A DNA stretch of 9,150 nt from Thermoleophilaceae bacterium (lineage in GTDB: Bacteria > Actinomycetota > Thermoleophilia > Solirubrobacterales > Thermoleophilaceae). The stretch's first letter is position 1. Each line of letters opens with the position of its first letter. Positions 5,914 to 9,150 of this stretch are shown here, one piece after another. A program made the translations under genes and the position numbers. The DNA is taken from positions 1 through 9,150 of the forward strand of contig JACCUO010000274.1 in the NCBI GenBank assembly GCA_013811765.1, given 5' to 3'. The notes under the pieces were generated by a model, which had not been told where the DNA came from, ran no database searches, and was given only the letters and a program-made list of their open reading frames with translations.

Positions 5914-6791
5914 GCCAGGGCCTCCCGCCGCAGCGACTCCTCGAGCGCGCCTCCGGGCGGCTCGACCTCGCCGCGCAGCGCGGCCCGGACCCGCAGGAAG
6001 TCCGCCGTCCCGGCCACGTCGTGCACCCGGACGATCGCGGCAGGAACCCCCAGGGCCGGCTCGAGAGCCGCGAGGCTCCCCGCATCCCGCGCGCCGGGCG
6101 CGCGGCCGGTGAGAGCGCCGACGAAGTCCTTTCGCGAGGTCGCGAACAGCAGTGGGCGCCGCAAGACCTCGAGCTCGTGGGCGCGCCGCAATACCTCGAT
6201 CGACTCGGCAGGTGTCTTTGCCAGGTCGATCCCGGGATCGAACACCAGCTGCTCCAGCCCGATGCCGCGCTCCCGCGCGAGGACCGAGCGCCGGCGCACC
6301 AGCTCGAGCACGTCGGCGATCACGTCCTCGTACGCCGGGAACCCCTTCGTCTTTGGAGCGAGCCGCGTGTGGGTGATCACCAGGCCGGCGCCGGCCTCCG
6401 CGCAGTGCTCCGCGAGCACCGGGTCCGCAAGGCCGCTCACGTCGTTGACCATCGCCGCTCCGGCGGCAAGCGCTGCGCGTGCAGGCTCAGCCCGCCACGT
6501 GTCCACGGAGACCACCATCCCACGGCCGGCTAGCCGCTCGACGAGCGGCACCACCCGCGCAATCTCCTCGCGCTCGGGCACCGCCGCCCGGTCGGTGCGG
6601 CCGGACTCGCCACCCGCGTCGACGATCGCGGCGCCCGCCTCGACCAGCGCCTCGGCGCGGTCGGCGAGCCGGCCGAGCGCCTTTTCCCCCGGGGGATCGG
6701 AGAAGGAGTCGGGCGTGGCGTTCACGATCCCCATGATCGGCGGCCGCCCCCGCTCGAGCTCGAGGAGGGTGTCTCGCAGACGCAGCCTCAT
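5910..6791 (-). CDS. folP: Dihydropteroate synthase, divergent in substrate loop 2
   Basis: A 293-residue TIM-barrel enzyme of the dihydropteroate synthase family, which joins p-aminobenzoate to 6-hydroxymethyl-7,8-dihydropterin diphosphate in folate synthesis. Diagnostic motifs are IMGIVNATPDSFSD (19-32), VSVDTWRAE (94-102), VNDVSG (115-120), FDPGIDLAKTP (184-194), ATSRKDFVGAL (217-227), GSLAAL (238-243) and VRVHDVAGT (254-262). The residues that bind pterin and phosphate (N24, D97, N116, D185, K221, R255, H257) are all present. Loop 2, usually GGESTRPG, reads GGESGRTD, and the usual MHM segment after strand 5 is ITHTRLAPKTKG. The ATG overlaps the glpD stop (ATGA), with GGAG 11 bases upstream. 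The retained catalytic set argues for an active enzyme. A pterin-binding relative with another substrate remains possible, as no other folate genes are in the window. Confidence 0.88.
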   Translation of the reverse strand: MRLRLRDTLLELERGRPPIMGIVNATPDSFSDPPGEKALGRLADRAEALVEAGAAIVDAGGESGRTDRAAVPEREEIARVVPLVERLAGRGMVVSVDTWRAEPARAALAAGAAMVNDVSGLADPVLAEHCAEAGAGLVITHTRLAPKTKGFPAYEDVIADVLELVRRRSVLARERGIGLEQLVFDPGIDLAKTPAESIEVLRRAHELEVLRRPLLFATSRKDFVGALTGRAPGARDAGSLAALEPALGVPAAIVRVHDVAGTADFLRVRAALRGEVEPPGGALEESLRREALA

Positions 6792-8494
6792 GCCCGCTCG
6801 GGCTCCGGCGCCCGCCCGAGTTCGACTTCAGGCCCGGGGCCGGCACCCGCGGCGCCCCCGACGAGCCCCTCCACCCTGGCCAGCTCGCGCCAGCGCTCCA
6901 GCTCGACGAAGATCCGCGCTTCATCCCAGCCGAGCACGCCGGCCATCGCGCGTGCCACCGCCTGCGCGCCCTGGGACCCCGGCGCGGTGAGGCGCGGCGA
7001 GTCCAGCAGGCCGAGTCGCGTGCGGCGCAGCAGCACGTCGGCCACCGACCGCGTCTGCTCGCGGCGGGCGGCGAACGCCGCCTCCGCCACCAGGTCCGGT
7101 AGGTCGGGGCTGATCCTCCGGGCCAGGTCCGGTGAACCTGCGGCCAGATCCAGCACGTCCCGGGCCGCATGGCCGTAGCGGGAGGCGAGCGCCTCGCGGG
7201 AGGCCTCGTCGACCCCGTCCACAGCCGGGAGCTCCCCGGCAGCCACGGGCATCCCGAGCGGAATTTCCTGCGTGCGGCAGCGCGCGTCGCGACCCTCGCG
7301 CTCCACGATCCGATCCACGGCGAGCTTGGCCATCCGGCGCCAAGTGGTGAGCTTTCCGCCCGTGATGGTCACGAGTCCGGAACTGGTCTCGTAGAGCTCT
7401 GCCTTGCGCGAGATATCGACCGACTTCTTCGGGTCCCCCGTCGCGATCAGCGGCCGAACGCCTGCGTACGCGCCCGTCAGGTCCGACTCTGCCAGCGAGG
7501 ACCCGAAGAATGTATTGGTGGCATCGAGCAGATACCCGATGTCCTCCTCGGAGGGCGGGATGTGGTCCAGCGCTCCCTCGTAGTCGTTGTCCGTGGTTCC
7601 GATCAGGGTGCGCCCTAGCCACGGCAATACGAAGATCGAGCGCCCCGAGCCGGCGGGCACCACGGTGCCCGCGTGGACCGTCAAAGCCTCCTGCGAGACG
7701 GTGACGTGGGTCCCCCGGCTTGGCCGGATGCGGGGGACCTCGGCCTCGTCATGCAGCTCGTCGGGCCTGATCCGGTCGGCCCACACGCCGGTCGCGTTGA
7801 TCACGTTCTGCCCCGCCACCTCGAACTCCCCTCCACCGATGGCATCCCGGCAGAGGATTCCCGCCGCCCGCCCGTCACGCTCGATCAGGCCGCTCGCCTC
7901 CACCGAGTTGCAGCACACCGCGCCGAAGCGCTCCGCCTCGCCGAGGATCGTGAGCACGAGCCTGACGTCGTCGGTCTGGCAGTCGTAGAAGAGGTACGCC
8001 GAGGTGGGCTCGCGCGCGGCCAGCGCGGGCACCAATTCGATGGTCTCCTGAGCGTCGATCGTGCGGTGGCGTTCGGGGCTCCACTCCTCCTCCCCACCCC
8101 GCCTGCGGCGGATCCGGTCCGAGGCCATCACGTCGTACATGTTGAGCCCGACGCCCGTCAGCCGATCGGGCCGCTTACCGTCGAAGGCGGGGATCAGGAG
8201 TGCGAGCGGCTTGACGAGGTGGGGGGCCAGCTGCACCATCAGCTGTCGTTCGAGCAATGCCTCACGAACCAGCCCTAGATCGAAGTTCTGGAGGTAGCGC
8301 AGCCCCCCGTGCACGAGCTTCGAGGATCGCGAGGAGGTGCCCGAGGCGTAGTCGGCCTTCTCCACCAGCGCCACGCTGTAGCCGCGCGAGGCGGCGTCGA
8401 GGGCCACGCCCGCGCCGGTGATGCCGCCGCCGATCACCACGACGTCGAACTCGTCGGTTTCAAACGCCCGGAGCGCGTCGGCGCGCGGGATCAC
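6788..8494 (-). CDS. glpD: FAD-dependent glycerol-3-phosphate dehydrogenase
   Basis: A 568-residue respiratory glycerol-3-phosphate dehydrogenase, oxidising sn-glycerol 3-phosphate to dihydroxyacetone phosphate and passing electrons to quinone at the inner face of the membrane. The N-terminal FAD-binding dinucleotide fold is clear (VVVIGGGITGAGVALDAASR, 18-37, with VEK at 44-46). It is followed by the family signature SGTSSRSSKLVHGGLRYLQ (51-69), FYDCQTDDVRLV (169-180) and ITGGKLTTWRRMAKLAVD (377-394). A helical C-terminal DAO_C domain runs from about 410 to 545, and a Gly/Pro/Glu-rich tail finishes the protein. Length matches bacterial GlpD. The GTG start overlaps the nitroreductase stop (GTGA) and the TGA stop overlaps the folP start (ATGA), so it sits inside a translationally coupled block. 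No glycerol kinase or facilitator gene is nearby. Confidence 0.97.
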   Translation of the reverse strand: MIPRADALRAFETDEFDVVVIGGGITGAGVALDAASRGYSVALVEKADYASGTSSRSSKLVHGGLRYLQNFDLGLVREALLERQLMVQLAPHLVKPLALLIPAFDGKRPDRLTGVGLNMYDVMASDRIRRRRGGEEEWSPERHRTIDAQETIELVPALAAREPTSAYLFYDCQTDDVRLVLTILGEAERFGAVCCNSVEASGLIERDGRAAGILCRDAIGGGEFEVAGQNVINATGVWADRIRPDELHDEAEVPRIRPSRGTHVTVSQEALTVHAGTVVPAGSGRSIFVLPWLGRTLIGTTDNDYEGALDHIPPSEEDIGYLLDATNTFFGSSLAESDLTGAYAGVRPLIATGDPKKSVDISRKAELYETSSGLVTITGGKLTTWRRMAKLAVDRIVEREGRDARCRTQEIPLGMPVAAGELPAVDGVDEASREALASRYGHAARDVLDLAAGSPDLARRISPDLPDLVAEAAFAARREQTRSVADVLLRRTRLGLLDSPRLTAPGSQGAQAVARAMAGVLGWDEARIFVELERWRELARVEGLVGGAAGAGPGPEVELGRAPEPERA

Positions 8495-9000
8495 GAGAGA
8501 TACCGTACGAAGTCCAGCGGCGGCAGGCGCTCGGGCGCCGACTTGTCGCCCCGGGCGTACCCGAGGTGTATCAGCGCCACGAACAGCTCATCGTCCTTCA
8601 TGCCCACCGCAGCGCGCCCGTCGGCCGTACGCAGCACCCCGGGGGTGCGCCAGTACCCGCCGAGCCCTCGGGCGTGCGCGCCCACCAGGACGATGTAGAC
8701 CGCGCACGCCGCCGCACAGAGGTCCTCCTCGTCCTGCACGGCGTCCCCGGTCAGCTTCACCGACGCGCACACGAGCGTGGGTGCGCGGTCGAGCTTGGCT
8801 GCGGCGTCGGGTCCCGCCGAGCGCCTGAGGCGCTCGAGTGACCTCGGCCCAAGCACGCGGAAGCGCCAGGGGTTGGTCAGGTGGTGGTTGGGCGCCCAGC
8901 GCGCAAGCTCGAAGAGCTGATCGAGCGTCTCACGGTCGACCGGCTCGGGTGCGTATGCCTTGTGGGTTCGCCGACCGCGGATGGCGTCTTCGAGCTCCAC
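8491..9000 (-). CDS. Small nitroreductase-family FMN protein (YdjA-like)
   Basis: A 169-residue member of the nitroreductase superfamily, FMN-dependent NAD(P)H oxidoreductases that usually act as dimers. Visible FMN-contact motifs are RGRRTHKAY (8-16), LARWAPNHHLTNPWRF (32-47), GLGGYWRTPGVL (112-123) and HLGYARGDK (145-153). The compact length and the GxGGxWR motif resemble E. coli YdjA rather than the larger NfsA/NfsB proteins; the physiological substrate is unknown. The GTG at 9000 is chosen because the family fold begins with VELEDAIRGRR. The frame stays open to 9144, but that extension is low-complexity and would overlap the tail of another gene (9071-9150). No strong Shine-Dalgarno precedes the GTG. 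The 70-base gap upstream may hold the promoter of the four-gene block, though no confident -10/-35 was found. Its stop overlaps the glpD start. Confidence 0.88.
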   Translation of the reverse strand: MELEDAIRGRRTHKAYAPEPVDRETLDQLFELARWAPNHHLTNPWRFRVLGPRSLERLRRSAGPDAAAKLDRAPTLVCASVKLTGDAVQDEEDLCAAACAVYIVLVGAHARGLGGYWRTPGVLRTADGRAAVGMKDDELFVALIHLGYARGDKSAPERLPPLDFVRYLS

Positions 9001-9070
9001 TCGCTCGACGCTAGCGGATCGATCAGCCTCGGGGGAACCGCACGCCGACCGCCTCAGGGTCCGCAGCGCC

Positions 9071-9150
9071 TTAGCCGGCGGGCCGGCGCTGGTGCAGCCG
9101 GCGGCGGACAAGTGCCACGGCCGCCAGCGCTCCCAGCGCCGCAAGAGCCA
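9071..9150 (-). CDS. C-terminal tail of an unidentified membrane protein (partial)
   Basis: Reading in from the right edge, one frame gives ALAALGALAAVALV, then RRRLHQRRPAG and a TAA stop at 9073-9071. A hydrophobic helix of about 14 visible residues followed by a short, strongly basic tail is the usual end of a protein anchored by a C-terminal transmembrane segment, with the tail on the cytoplasmic side. Only 25 codons are in the window, so the protein cannot be identified. The call rests on the hydrophobic/basic pattern and the in-frame stop just before the nitroreductase. In such GC-rich DNA, Ala/Leu-rich runs also arise by chance. Confidence 0.55.
   Translation of the reverse strand, partial: ALAALGALAAVALVRRRLHQRRPAG

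Noticed and set aside
5386..6990. A 534-codon open frame on the plus strand opposite the phosphoesterase and folP genes.
   Set aside because: Its translation is Arg/Ser/Pro/Ala low-complexity with no recognisable motif, and it lies antisense to two clear enzymes. Long antisense frames are expected at this GC content.
9001..9144. N-terminal extension of the nitroreductase to the first upstream ATG.
   Set aside because: The extension is not like the family N-terminus and overlaps a different frame that encodes a plausible membrane tail with its own stop.

Overview
The window is very GC-rich, and every supported gene lies on the minus strand, so biological order runs from right to left. Protein styles suggest a high-GC actinobacterium, most likely class Thermoleophilia (Solirubrobacterales or Gaiellales type). 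The clues are the Ala/Arg/Gly-rich proteins, the shortened Rho-like protein, the AbiEi/DUF559-type protein and the frequent GTG/TTG starts. This assignment is inference; there is no rRNA or marker gene to confirm it. No mobile element, CRISPR array, tRNA or rRNA was seen, and there is no gene-free stretch longer than 90 bases.

Right part (9150 to 5125): the C-terminal membrane tail of an unknown upstream gene is followed by four tightly coupled genes. These are a small YdjA-like nitroreductase, FAD-dependent glycerol-3-phosphate dehydrogenase (glpD), dihydropteroate synthase (folP) and a calcineurin-like metallophosphoesterase. The three junctions among them are 4-base start/stop overlaps (GTGA, ATGA, GTGA), typical of one mRNA. 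The folP product keeps its catalytic residues but has a divergent substrate loop 2.

Middle (5124 to 1936): after an 85-base gap comes a solitary AbiEi-like/DUF559 protein. Only 22 bases later begins a two-gene module: cyclic 2,3-diphosphoglycerate synthetase followed by an ATP-cone 2-phosphoglycerate kinase, overlapping by 8 bases. Together these encode the complete two-step route from 2-phosphoglycerate to cyclic 2,3-diphosphoglycerate (cDPG), a solute known from hyperthermophilic methanogens. Finding both steps adjacent in an apparent actinobacterium is one of the two most interesting points here.

Left part (1846 to 3): a Rho-family protein and, coupled by a TTGA overlap, a LOG-family phosphoribohydrolase. 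The Rho-like protein keeps the N-terminal domain, the RNA-binding fold and recognisable ATPase landmarks. It has lost the P-loop lysine, the catalytic glutamate, the Q-loop and R-loop segments, the arginine finger and the C-terminal tail, so it looks unable to hydrolyse ATP. This is the strongest candidate for an undescribed function in the window.
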